Shown here: positions 1 to 7,428 of the stretch, piece after piece
How positions within the stretch are numbered: the stretch's first letter is position 1
Layout of the letters: every line of letters begins with the position of its first letter
Made by a program: the position numbers and the translations under genes
Notes under the pieces: generated by a model
What the model was told of the DNA's origin: nothing
Databases searched by the model: none
What the model saw: the letters and a program-made list of their open reading frames with translations, nothing else
Source of the DNA: DATJZH01 sp035499215
GTDB taxonomy: Bacteria > Actinomycetota > Actinomycetes > Streptosporangiales > Streptosporangiaceae
NCBI GenBank assembly: GCA_035499215.1
Contig: DATJZH010000164.1
Span: 1 to 10,500 of the forward strand
DNA: 10,500 nucleotides
Direction: 5' to 3'

Positions 1-126
1 GCGACATGTGCCGCAATCGAAGCGGCCTACGGTGCCGGAATAGCGAGACGGGCCCTGAGCCTCATTCATCAATCGCAAGAGGATGCCATAGACGCGACGT
101 ATGGCCCGCGACTGGTGCAGCCATGA
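1..126 (+). CDS. Possible 3' end of an unidentified gene
   Basis: The first reading frame is open from the window edge to a TGA at 124-126, giving 41 residues that include AAIEAAYGAGIARRAL and end in GPRLVQP. The composition (Ala-rich amphipathic helix, no runs of Arg/Pro as in most shadow frames) is compatible with a real C-terminus. Third positions are less G/C-rich than in the confident genes of the window, so it could be a degraded or chance frame. I do not recognise the family. The start lies outside the window. Confidence 0.3.
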   Translation, partial: ATCAAIEAAYGAGIARRALSLIHQSQEDAIDATYGPRLVQP

Positions 127-400
127 CGCCTGTGTGGCGGCTCGGATGGGACCTGCGTGACGTCCGGGGCCACCAGCGCTGCTGAGCATGCCCGCCAGGC
201 GCCTGCGCCGTCCGACAAGCTGCTCGAGCTGGGTCACCGCGGTCTGGCCTCCCGGTCCACTGGTGAGGGAAGCAGCGCGATGACCGATCCAGCGGCGCAG
301 CCCCGGCCGGCTGAGGTGTCTGCCCGGCCCGCGGCGGCCCCGCAGCCGGCCGGGGCCTGCCTGCGGGCAGCGCACCACCCGGCGGCCGTGTGCTGCTGAG
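127..400. other. Intergenic stretch without a secure gene
   Basis: This lies between the possible gene tail on the left and the convergent HAD gene. A 39-codon frame from the ATG at 280 to the TGA at 397-399 has a mediocre GAGGGAAG upstream and a low-complexity Ala/Pro/Arg product ending in AAVCC, so I do not call it a gene. The frame stops one base before the HAD stop codon on the other strand. No clear terminator, RNA or repeat was seen. Confidence 0.4.
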
Positions 401-1192
401 TTACTGTCTGCAGGCCGTCCGCCTCAGCCGCCCCTCACCCACCGCGGTCAGATCCACCTCGTCGAGCGACGCGACGACGATATCGGCTCCCGCCTCGGCC
501 AGCAGGTCCGCGTCGTCGGCCCGCGCGATCCCGATCGCGGCCATGTGCCCGGCCTTGGCCGCCTCCACGCCAGCCGCGGCGTCCTCCAAGACCACCGCGC
601 GCCCCGGCGCGACCCCCAGTTCCTGGGCAGCGGTCAGGAACATCTCAGGGTCCGGCTTTCCGTGGGCGAAGTCGCGGCCCGAGACGTCGGCGTCGAAGAA
701 GTCCAGCAGCGTCAGGCCCGGACGCAGCCACGCCGATGTGATCGCATGCTCCCGGCCGAACGTGTCGAGTCGGATCTTGCCCAGCAACAGCTGCGCGTTC
801 CTCGACGATGACGCCGCCGCGACCTGGATGCCAGCGTCCTTGACGGCGATGATGAACCGCAGCGCGTCGGGGTAGGCGGTGAAGTCGCCCGCCTCGATGA
901 GCCGCACCACCATCTCCTGCTTGTGCGCCGCGTACACCGCGGGGAGCCCGCCGTCGCCGGGGACCCCGAAGTACTCCAGCGCCGCGCGCGCGCCGCTCAG
1001 GCGCGGCTTGCCCGACATCTCCGCCTGGTAGACCTGGGACGTGAACGCCTCCGGCGACCAGGTCGTCCGGCCGCGGATGTCGCCCCACTCCCCCTCCATC
1101 AGCTCGCGCAGCGACTCGCGCCACGCCTTTTCGTGCGGCGAGTCGACAAGCACGCCGTCGACATCGAAGATCGCTCCCTGGAAGGTGGGCAC
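401..1192 (-). CDS. pgmB: HAD-family hydrolase, probable beta-phosphoglucomutase
   Basis: The 263-residue protein carries the four HAD motifs. DVDGVLVDS (residues 10-18) holds the nucleophile Asp10 and acid/base Asp12, AASSS (126-130) is motif II, HGKPDPEMF has Lys179, and VLEDAAAG has Glu203/Asp204. The SPHEKAW cap-entry motif and the single alpha-helical cap between motifs I and II fit subfamily IA beta-phosphoglucomutases, which convert beta-glucose 1-phosphate to glucose 6-phosphate in the cytoplasm. The start is the GTG at 1192, four bases after an AGGAGG (minus strand, 1197-1202); the frame remains open further upstream but only inside the neighbouring gene. The GH65 phosphorylase ends 11 bases before this start, so the two are almost certainly one operon and the phosphorylase supplies the substrate. 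The family also includes related sugar-phosphate phosphatases, so the exact substrate is inferred from context. Confidence 0.85.
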   Translation of the reverse strand: MPTFQGAIFDVDGVLVDSPHEKAWRESLRELMEGEWGDIRGRTTWSPEAFTSQVYQAEMSGKPRLSGARAALEYFGVPGDGGLPAVYAAHKQEMVVRLIEAGDFTAYPDALRFIIAVKDAGIQVAAASSSRNAQLLLGKIRLDTFGREHAITSAWLRPGLTLLDFFDADVSGRDFAHGKPDPEMFLTAAQELGVAPGRAVVLEDAAAGVEAAKAGHMAAIGIARADDADLLAEAGADIVVASLDEVDLTAVGEGRLRRTACRQ

Positions 1193-1203
1193 GCATCCTC
1201 CTA
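1193..1203 (-). promoter_or_regulatory. Strong Shine-Dalgarno deciding the HAD start
   Basis: On the minus strand an AGGAGG lies four bases before the GTG at 1192, within the 11 bases between the GH65 stop (1204-1206) and that GTG. It fixes the HAD start inside the short gap and argues against the longer frame that begins at 1261. An ATG between the Shine-Dalgarno and the GTG is out of frame and too close. Confidence 0.75.
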
Positions 1204-3639
1204 TCAGCGCTGACCGTGCTGGTGCCCGGCGTGCGTGGCGGGCCGGAACTCGAACGTGCACTGGTCACCGGCCCGCAGCTTGCGGATCTCGTCGCCGACC
1301 CCCACGCTGATCGGCAGCCGCACGCCCTCCCGGTGAGCGGTCAGCGTCAGCTTCCCGTCGGCGAGCGTCACCCGGATCGGCGTCCCCCGGAACTGCATCG
1401 CGAACGACAGCCCGTCGAGCTGGGCGGGCAGCCGGGGGTCGAAGAACAGGACGTCGCCGCGGATCTGCGTGCCGGCATAGCTGCGCTGCACCAGATCGAG
1501 CGTCCCGGATATCACGCCCATGTGGATGCCCTCCTTCGTGGTGCCGCCCTGGACGTCGCCGACGTCGCTCTCCAGCGCGACGAGGAACCGCTGCCACGAG
1601 CCCTCGAGGTCCAGCCGCGCGAGCACGCCGCCGTGCGCGACCAGGCTCAGCGTGGAGCCGTGCGAGGTGCGCTCGTCGTAATAGGCGATGTTCCTGGCCG
1701 CGGTGTCGGGACCGTAGTCGTAGCCAAGCCGCTCGAAAAGCCGCGTCAGCTCCTCGTCCGAGAACAGGAAGAACAGCATCACAGTGTCGGCCTGCTTGGC
1801 GAGCTTGTAACGGTCGGGGTCGTCGCCCTCGGCACGCAGGATCCGGTCAAGCCGCTGGATGTTCCCGTACCTGGCGCGGTAGGCGTCCCAGTCCAGTTCC
1901 TCGAGGTCCTCGTACCCCTCGAACTGGCTGATGATGCCGTCACCATGGAAGGGCACGAACATCCGGCGGCTCATATCCGCCCACGTGCGGAGTTCCTCGT
2001 CCCCCAGGCCCAGCTTGGCGCGCAGCGCGTCGGCCCTCGTCGCGGGCAGGAGCGAGAGGACCTCGCGCGCGACGTCACACAGCCACGCCACCATGACGTT
2101 GGTGTAGGCGTTGTTGCACAGGCCGCCCTCAGCCGCGTCGGGGTACTTCTCGTGGAACTCGTCCGGCCCCATCACGCCGTGGATCTCGTAGCGCTCGCGC
2201 TCGGGACTGAAGTGCGCGATCGAGGCCCAGAAGCGCGCGATCTCCAGCATCATCTCCGCGCCGTAGTCACCCAGGAAGGCCAGGTCCTCGGTGGCCTGGA
2301 AGTAGTGCCAGATGTTGTAGAAGATCGCCGCGTTGACGTGCCGCTGATTATGGCTCAGATCGCGTTCCCAGCGGCCCGAGAGCGGGTTGAGATGTACGCG
2401 CTGAGTTTCCTCCTTGCCCTCGCTACCGCTCTGCCACGGGAACATCGCGCCGCTGACCCCTGCCTCGCGGGCCGCGGCGCGCGCCTCGCCCAGGCGCCGG
2501 TAGCGGTACATCAGCAGCCCGCGAGTGACCTCTGGCATGCGGAAGTTCAGGAACGGGTACACGAAGAGCTCGTCCCAGAACACGTGACCGCGGTAGGCCT
2601 CGCCGTTAAGGCCGCGGGCAGGCACCCCGGCGTCCAGGTCGGCCGTGTGATGCGAGCAAACCTGGAGGATGTGGCAGATGTGCAGCCGCAGCAGCAGCTG
2701 GACGCGGTCGTCCCCCGGCACGCGGACGTCGCACACCCGCCACAGCTCGTCCCAGGCCGACGCGTGCCGCGCGAGCGCCTCCTCGAAGCCGGCGCAGCGC
2801 AGCGCCGATGTCCCGGCCTTGGTCAGCGTGTCGCTGATCGCGGGGTCACGCGAGGTGAAGAAGGCCGCCATCTTCTCCACCCGCACCGTGGCGCCCTTCC
2901 GGACGCTGAACGCGAGCACCTGCTGGATGTAGTCCTCCATCTGGTAGAGGCTGCGGTCGACGGCGAGCGGCACGCCGCGGTCGTCCAGGACGCGCGTGCG
3001 CGCCGCCTCGCCGATGTACAGGTTCGACTGGCGCGTCTGCACCTTCAGCGCGATCACCTCGGGCCCGAATGTCCTGGGTGACGCCGGATCGAGATGACGG
3101 CCCTCGAGCTGCTGGTAGCGGGCGACGCCGCTGTTGGTCACGCGCCCGTCGAGGCCAGATACCACTTCCACCCGGCCGGACCAGTTCTCGGGTGTGAGCG
3201 TCCACTCGATACCCGCCTGATGCGCGTCGGCCATGCTGACGAACCGCCGGCTGCGCAGTGCCGTCTCACGGCCGGCGCGGTCGCGGAAGCGCAGCTCGCG
3301 GATCACGGTCGCGGTGCGGATCTCGAGCTCGTGCCGGTAGCCGAGGAGCTCGACGTCGGCCAGCCGGATCGGATCCTCGCCCTCGAGGCGCAGCTTGAGC
3401 ACCAGCCAGTTGGGCGTGTTGACGAGATCCTCGTTGAGCACCGGTACGCCGCCGAGAATTGTCGTCTCACGGTTGTAAACGCCGTGCACGTACGTGCCCG
3501 GGTAATGCACGCCGTCGGCGTCCTCCCACTCCGCCGTGCCGCGCGTGCACAAGTATCCATTGCCTGTCGAGGTGAGCGCCTCGCGAAGCCCCTCCCCAGC
3601 AGGATCAAAGCCCTCGTAGGCGAGCGAGAAGCCATTCAC
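1204..3639 (-). CDS. Glycoside hydrolase family 65 disaccharide phosphorylase
   Basis: The 811-residue product has the full GH65 layout: an N-terminal beta-sandwich with the entry motif STGNGYLCTRG (residues 24-34), a helical linker, a catalytic (alpha/alpha)6 barrel, and a short C-terminal beta-domain. Visible motifs are FWDELFVYPF (355-363), the general acid Glu494 in MGPDEFHE, KQADTVML (615-622), the phosphate-site TSHGSTLS (658-665), and GGTTKEGIHMG. These enzymes phosphorolyse maltose, trehalose, kojibiose or nigerose to beta-glucose 1-phosphate plus glucose; which disaccharide is used here cannot be read from the sequence. The beta-phosphoglucomutase immediately downstream supports phosphorylase rather than hydrolase activity. 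The chosen GTG at 3639 sits just before the conserved family N-terminus. The frame stays open another 125 codons upstream, but that part is Arg/Gly-rich and lies over another, better-coding frame. The ribosome binding site is weak. The GTG overlaps the TGA of the upstream frame (GTGA), suggesting translational coupling. Confidence 0.93.
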   Translation of the reverse strand: MNGFSLAYEGFDPAGEGLREALTSTGNGYLCTRGTAEWEDADGVHYPGTYVHGVYNRETTILGGVPVLNEDLVNTPNWLVLKLRLEGEDPIRLADVELLGYRHELEIRTATVIRELRFRDRAGRETALRSRRFVSMADAHQAGIEWTLTPENWSGRVEVVSGLDGRVTNSGVARYQQLEGRHLDPASPRTFGPEVIALKVQTRQSNLYIGEAARTRVLDDRGVPLAVDRSLYQMEDYIQQVLAFSVRKGATVRVEKMAAFFTSRDPAISDTLTKAGTSALRCAGFEEALARHASAWDELWRVCDVRVPGDDRVQLLLRLHICHILQVCSHHTADLDAGVPARGLNGEAYRGHVFWDELFVYPFLNFRMPEVTRGLLMYRYRRLGEARAAAREAGVSGAMFPWQSGSEGKEETQRVHLNPLSGRWERDLSHNQRHVNAAIFYNIWHYFQATEDLAFLGDYGAEMMLEIARFWASIAHFSPERERYEIHGVMGPDEFHEKYPDAAEGGLCNNAYTNVMVAWLCDVAREVLSLLPATRADALRAKLGLGDEELRTWADMSRRMFVPFHGDGIISQFEGYEDLEELDWDAYRARYGNIQRLDRILRAEGDDPDRYKLAKQADTVMLFFLFSDEELTRLFERLGYDYGPDTAARNIAYYDERTSHGSTLSLVAHGGVLARLDLEGSWQRFLVALESDVGDVQGGTTKEGIHMGVISGTLDLVQRSYAGTQIRGDVLFFDPRLPAQLDGLSFAMQFRGTPIRVTLADGKLTLTAHREGVRLPISVGVGDEIRKLRAGDQCTFEFRPATHAGHQHGQR

Positions 3640-4100
3640 GGGACTGCTCTGAGCCGGCCCTCGGGCACGCCCGCGAGGCCCTTCGCGCCGTCGGCCACCA
3701 CGCCCGCGGGCATGACCACGTCCCGCGGCCCCCGCGCAGACTGCGGGCCACCCCGGCGGAAAGCCGGTACCCGGCCGTTGTCCCCAATCCGCCTTCGCAG
3801 CATCCGCAGCTCCCTCTTGTAGCGGACATCGGCGTACGAGCCTCGCCATGGCCCGAACACCGCGGTCAGGCGCGGACTGCTCCGGCCCGGCTCGTCCAGC
3901 CCCGCGCCGCGCAGGCCCGCGCAGCCGGTGCCCGGCCCGCCGCCGAACCGCCGCGCCCCGGCCACGGGCCTGACCGAAACGCCGGCCACGCAGGCATGGC
4001 CGCCGAGCGCACACGGCAGCCGCGACATCGCCTCGGGCGCCGCTGTCTCATCGGCCCGGCCAGCGAACGGCGCGAGCGAATCGTCGGTGCCCCAGTACAC
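3636..4100 (-). pseudogene. Universal-stress-protein-like reading frame, probably decayed
   Basis: This minus-strand frame of about 154 residues has high third-position G/C and pieces that resemble universal stress proteins in the right order. A GTDDSLA segment near the N-terminus resembles the family's GxDxSxxS start, and RADETAAPEA is where the first helix belongs. SVRPVAGARRFGGGP comes next, and GPWRGSYADVRYKREL resembles the family's helix followed by strand four. A C-terminal GLAGVPEGRLRAV sits where the G-x-GSVS nucleotide-binding loop should be. The diagnostic ATP-loop GxxGx9GS is not intact, and LRRRIGDNG looks misframed, so small insertions or deletions are likely. Its length matches a single-domain USP. 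Its TGA overlaps the GTG of the GH65 gene, which suggests the two were once coupled. The frame extends upstream to about 4280 without a convincing start. The resemblance is by eye only; a divergent functional protein or chance frame remains possible. Confidence 0.42.
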
Positions 4101-4172
4101 AGCCGCGCGCCCCAATCCCGCGTTCGCAGACGAAATCCCTCGGCCAGCGCCTTCGCGGCGAACAGGACATAC

Positions 4173-4207
4173 CCCCATTATGCCCGCCTGGGTCCCCAGT
4201 ATGCCCG
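4173..4207 (-). repeat. Pair of 14-bp direct repeats 21 bp apart
   Basis: The plus-strand sequences at 4173-4186 (CCCCATTATGCCCG) and 4194-4207 (CCCCAGTATGCCCG) differ at one position and start exactly 21 bp apart, two helical turns. Read on the minus strand they give CGGGCATAAT and CGGGCATACT, in which CATAAT resembles a -10 hexamer. They lie about 70-105 bases upstream of the USP-like frame and on its strand. They could be paired regulator sites or overlapping promoter elements for that frame and the GH65 operon. No matching -35 is evident. Confidence 0.35.
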
Positions 4208-4263
4208 GCCGCGTCGTCCCCGGTCGCTCGAGCGGCACCGAGGTTCCCGAGCGGCACACCGCC

Positions 4264-4316
4264 GTTATGCGGGGCCACATGCTGCAACCCGGCCATCATA
4301 AGCCACGCGGCATAAC
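4264..4316. repeat. Widely spaced inverted repeat GTTATGC / GCATAAC
   Basis: GTTATGC (4264-4270) and GCATAAC (4310-4316) are perfect reverse complements with 39 bases between them. The same GCATAAC occurs again at 5437-5443 in the divergent SDR/hydrolase region, and GCATAAT occurs on the minus strand at 4176-4182. These AT-containing words stand out in a very GC-rich background and may be regulator half-sites or -10-like boxes. Confidence 0.25.
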
Positions 4317-4322
4317 AGAAAC

Positions 4323-4346
4323 CCCGTCAGGAGGGCACGTGACGGG
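4323..4346 (+). other. Hairpin with a Shine-Dalgarno in its loop
   Basis: CCCGTCA (4323-4329) and TGACGGG (4340-4346) form a perfect 7-bp stem around a 10-base loop containing GGAGGG. A GTG at 4339 lies at the loop/stem edge, four bases after GGAGG, and opens a 13-codon frame ending at 4380. This could be an operator palindrome, a terminator-like structure at the 3' side of the SDR gene, or a leader-peptide start; none can be chosen from the sequence alone. Confidence 0.25.
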
Positions 4347-4381
4347 TAGGCGCGGGTGCTCCGGCCCGGGCCTCCACTGAG

Positions 4382-5234
4382 TCAGCCAGGCTCAGCCAAG
4401 GGCTGCGACTGCGGATTGCGCTCCTCGACGGCCCCGGTGTACCTGCCCAGGATCGCGTCGTTCAGCTCGGGGTGAGTGAGGATCCAGAACCGGCCGCCGA
4501 CAACGGCGTCCCGGACAGCTGTGGCGATGATCGCTGGATCCAGCCCGGACTCGATCGCCGCCCGCACGGCCTGCCGGACCTCCTTGCTGCCCGGCTGGTC
4601 TTGCGCGGCCGGCCGCGGGCCGTAGCTAGCTGGCCAGTTGCGGTCAGCCTCGTGGATCCTGGTGCGCACGAAGCCGGGGCACAGCACGGAGACCCCGACC
4701 GGCGAGCCGATAGCGGCCAGCTCGTGGTAGAGGGACTCCGACACCGCGACGGCCGCGTGCTTGGTGGCGTTGTAAGGACTCATCCACGGCGGGGCGAGCA
4801 GCCCGGCTACCGACGCGGTATTGACGACGTGGCCTTCCCCCTGCGCGATCAGGTGCGGCACAAACGACCGGATCCCGTGCACGATGCCGAAGAGGTTGAC
4901 GCCCACAATCCAGTTCCAGGTTGGCAGCGGGATCTGCCAGGCCGGCCCGCCGCCGGACACCCCCGCGTTGTTGCAGACCACATGCACTGCGCCGAACCGC
5001 CCGAGGGTGGCGCGGGCGAGGGCCTCGACCGACTCCGCGTCACTGACGTCGGTCACCGCCGTGGCTGCCTCGATTCCCTCGGCCGCAAGGTTCCGGGCGG
5101 CAGCCGCCAAGGCCGGCTCCTCCGTCCGCCATCATCACCCGCATCCCGTCCGACCCGAGGCGCCGGCTCAACGCCAGGCCAATGCCACTGGCCGCACCGG
5201 TGACCACCGCGATCTTGCCCGCCAGATTCCGCAT
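4382..5234 (-). pseudogene. Short-chain dehydrogenase/reductase with a frameshift
   Basis: Two overlapping frames together make one classical SDR of about 280 residues. The first part starts at the ATG at 5234, with a purine-rich GGAAGGGA six to nine bases upstream, and gives MRNLAGKIAVVTGAASGIG (cofactor-binding TGxxxGIG) up to MRVMMAD. The second part continues in another frame from about 5121 with EPALAAAARNLAAEG. It then has CNNAG, the catalytic NTAS...SPYNATK (Ser, Tyr-x-x-x-Lys) and the CPGFVRTRI segment after the active site. The family normally has a few acidic residues (for example VEE) at the junction. GCGGAC-G-GAGGAG there implies one extra or two missing bases at about 5121-5123, and the total length of 853 bases is not a multiple of three. 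All catalytic motifs survive, so the break is recent or a sequencing error. The ATG-to-hydrolase interval is divergent, so the two genes may share a control region. The substrate is unknown. Confidence 0.8.
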
Positions 5235-5513
5235 TGCGTTCCCTTCCGTCGCTTGCCCGCGCCCCGGCGCCGGACTGCCCGCACCGGCCGGAAGAAAGCG
5301 CGCCACCGTGGCGGCGCGAGCCGAGATTTCCCGCATCGCCGGGAAGGCGCCGTGCCTGGCTCCGCCTCGCCATCAGCGTCAGACCGTCCCGGCGGCCCGG
5401 CCGGCATGACCGGGTGGGCGGGCATCCGAGCGGGCGGCATAACCGTTTCGCTTATCTTATGGATAGCCTGTCCGGGTCAGAGCGCTCGTGGTCAACGTCG
5501 CGGAGGCTGACTG
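5235..5513. promoter_or_regulatory. Divergent control region between SDR and hydrolase
   Basis: These 279 bases separate the minus-strand SDR from the plus-strand hydrolase and must hold promoters for both if each has its own. The only AT-rich island is at about 5438-5466, containing GCATAAC (5437-5443) and TATC-TTATG-GATA (5453-5465, an inverted repeat with 4-bp arms). TATCTT on the plus strand or TAAGAT on the minus strand could be a -10 box, but I cannot pair either with a good -35. Confidence 0.35.
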
Positions 5514-7178
5514 GTGAATCCGCTGACCCGCATCGGCGGCCGCGCGGTTGACCGCGCGCTCGGTCTTCGCGCCGCGGCGGTGCCGTACCTGGTGCGGCCC
5601 AACGTCACGGTTCCGATGCCGGACGGCGTCGCCCTGCTGGGTGATCATTACCGTCCCGCCGGGCCTGATCGGCCACGGCCGGTCGTGCTGATCCGGTCGC
5701 CGTACGGCCGGTCGGGCCTGGAGGGGCTCGTGTTCGCCGCGCCGCTGGCGCGCCGGGGCTTCCAGGTGTTCATCCAGAGCACTCGCGGGACGTTCGGCTC
5801 AGGCGGCCAGTTCCGCCCTTTTCTGTCCGAGCGGGCGGATGGCGTGGCTACCGTGGCCTGGCTGCGTGCTCAGCCGTGGTGTGACGGCCAGGTGTCGATG
5901 GCCGGCGGCAGCTATCTGGGGCATGCGCAGTGGGCAGTGGCGCCCTATGTCGATCCGCCGCTGCGGTCGGTATCGCTCAACGTCACCGCTGCGAAGATGA
6001 CGGCTGTGTTCTACGAGCACGGCGCGCCGGGTATGCAGAACGCGCTGAACTGGACCTGGGCCATCGGCCGGCAGGAACGGGGGGTCCTGCCCAATGGCCT
6101 GCCCGGGCCGCGCCAGCTGGCCAGGATGAGGCGAGCACTGCGCAAGGTCCCGCTGCAGGCCGCCGACGTCGACGTGGCCGGAGCACCGGTCCCCTTCTGG
6201 CGGGATTTCGTCGAGCACGCCTCGCCCGGCGACGAGTTCTGGGCGAACGCCGATCACGACCGCGCCGACCTGACCCGGCTTCCGCCGGTCAGCATGGTGA
6301 CCGGATGGTGGGACCTCTTCCTGCCGGGCCAGCTGCGCGACTATACGGCAATCCGGGCGGCCGGCGTCCCGGCGCGAATCATCGTCGGGCCCTGGCTGCA
6401 CGCCGATCCGGGCGAGCTGAAGGCCGTCACCCGTCAGGACATCGCCTGGCTGGACCACAATCTGCGCGGCGGGCCCCCGCCACCGGGCGCGCCAGTGCGG
6501 GTATTCCTCCAGCGGGCGGGCACGTGGCTGGACCTCCAGGAGTGGCCGCCCCCGGCCGCCGTGGGCACGGCTTATCACCTGCGCGCGCGCGGCGGCCTCA
6601 GCCTCGGGGCCGAGCCCGGTGATGCCGCACCCGGCACGTTCGTCTACGACCCGGCGGACCCCACGCCGTCGGCAGGCGGGCCCCTCCTGCTGCGGCCCGC
6701 CAAGCAGGCCAACAACGCAGCAATCGAGGCCCGGCCCGACGTCCTGACCTACACCACCGAGCCTCTTCCCGCCAGCCAAGACCTGGTCGGGCCGGTCAGG
6801 GCCCGCATTTTCGTCCGAACCGACCGGCAGTACGCAGACCTTTTCGTCCGGGTATGTGACGTAGACGGCAAAGGCGTCTCCCGCAACGTCGTGGATGGCA
6901 TCCGGCGGCTCTGCCCGCAGACCGTACCCGCGACTGACGTCATGGTCGGCGACGACGGGATACTGGCGGTGGACGTAGAACTGTATCCGACGGCTTACCG
7001 GGTACACGCCGGGCACCGGATCCGCGTGCAGATCAGCGGGGGCGCGTTCCCGCGGTTCGCCCGCAGCCTCGGGACGGGAGAGCCCTTCGGCGCGGCGACC
7101 AGGGCGCTGCGTTGCCGGTTCGAGATCTATCACGACTCCCGGCACCCAGCACACGTCCTGCTGCCTGTACTGCCCTGA
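5514..7178 (+). CDS. CocE/NonD family hydrolase (peptidase S15 fold)
   Basis: The 554-residue product is an alpha/beta-hydrolase of the X-Pro dipeptidyl-peptidase/cocaine-esterase type, which cleaves esters, amides or peptide-like bonds. The catalytic triad is visible: Ser133 in AGGSYLGH, Asp267 in TGWWDLFLPGQ and His296 in GPWLHADP. N-terminal strands include VPMPDGVALLGDHYRP and the oxyanion-region IRSPYGRSGLE. The C-terminal half (about 340-554) is the jelly-roll domain, with GPVRARIFVRT, DLFVRVCDVD and HAGHRIRVQISGGAFPRF. The GTG at 5514 is chosen because GGAGG at 5502-5506 precedes it by seven bases. There is no signal peptide, so the protein should be cytoplasmic. It stands alone, divergent from the SDR, and a hairpin follows its stop. 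The physiological substrate cannot be told from the sequence; acylase or esterase roles on amino-acid esters or antibiotics are known in the family. Confidence 0.9.
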   Translation: MNPLTRIGGRAVDRALGLRAAAVPYLVRPNVTVPMPDGVALLGDHYRPAGPDRPRPVVLIRSPYGRSGLEGLVFAAPLARRGFQVFIQSTRGTFGSGGQFRPFLSERADGVATVAWLRAQPWCDGQVSMAGGSYLGHAQWAVAPYVDPPLRSVSLNVTAAKMTAVFYEHGAPGMQNALNWTWAIGRQERGVLPNGLPGPRQLARMRRALRKVPLQAADVDVAGAPVPFWRDFVEHASPGDEFWANADHDRADLTRLPPVSMVTGWWDLFLPGQLRDYTAIRAAGVPARIIVGPWLHADPGELKAVTRQDIAWLDHNLRGGPPPPGAPVRVFLQRAGTWLDLQEWPPPAAVGTAYHLRARGGLSLGAEPGDAAPGTFVYDPADPTPSAGGPLLLRPAKQANNAAIEARPDVLTYTTEPLPASQDLVGPVRARIFVRTDRQYADLFVRVCDVDGKGVSRNVVDGIRRLCPQTVPATDVMVGDDGILAVDVELYPTAYRVHAGHRIRVQISGGAFPRFARSLGTGEPFGAATRALRCRFEIYHDSRHPAHVLLPVLP

Positions 7179-7216
7179 CCGGCCGTGCAAGGCGCCGTCT
7201 CGGCGCCAGCGTCAGC
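7177..7216 (+). terminator. Probable terminator after the hydrolase gene
   Basis: GGCGCC (7191-7196) and GGCGCC (7202-7207) form a 6-bp GC stem with a GTCTC loop, flanked by outer CTGAC (7175-7179) and GTCAG (7211-7215). It lies directly after the stop at 7176-7178. There is no U-tract, as is common for hairpin terminators in high-GC actinobacteria. Confidence 0.45.
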
Positions 7217-7370
7217 CAGGAAAGCCCAGCCAGTCCCGACCCGGCAGACATTATCGGGCAACTGGGCGATGCCGTGGCCGGATTCCGGACGCAGGCTGGA
7301 GCCCGGTCTCGCCGCGAAATGGCCGCGAGAGATCAGGCCGGCCGGGCTGGGATACGACATCACCAGGGCC

Positions 7371-7393
7371 GGCCGCGGCAGCTTGCCGCGGCC
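7371..7393 (+). other. Perfect 10-bp hairpin with a three-base loop
   Basis: GGCCGCGGCA (7371-7380) and TGCCGCGGCC (7384-7393) are exact reverse complements around the loop GCT. The structure lies 35 bases upstream of the ATG at 7429 and could be a terminator, a 5'-leader hairpin or an operator. The preceding 7217-7370 shows no convincing gene. Confidence 0.4.
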
Positions 7394-7428
7394 CAGTGCA
7401 TCGACCGGTGCTATCGGAGGTGCTTTCG

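Noticed and set aside
280..399. 39-codon frame with an Ala/Pro-rich product
   Set aside because: Weak ribosome binding site, low-complexity product and no recognisable family.
1193..1261. Upstream extension of the HAD protein to the ATG at 1261
   Set aside because: It would overlap the GH65 coding end by 58 bases and adds an Arg-rich non-family tail; the GTG at 1192 has a strong ribosome binding site and lies just before the conserved FDVDG motif.
1216..3081. 621-codon plus-strand open frame
   Set aside because: It is the antisense shadow of the GH65 gene, with His/Arg/Val-rich low-complexity sequence and no family motifs; high GC keeps opposite frames open.
3640..4014. N-terminal extension of the GH65 frame by 125 codons
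   Set aside because: The added sequence is Arg/Gly-rich, unlike GH65 N-termini, and another frame of the same strand shows the better coding bias there.
5799..7190. 463-codon minus-strand open frame
   Set aside because: Shadow of the CocE-like hydrolase, whose catalytic triad and ribosome binding site are clear on the plus strand.
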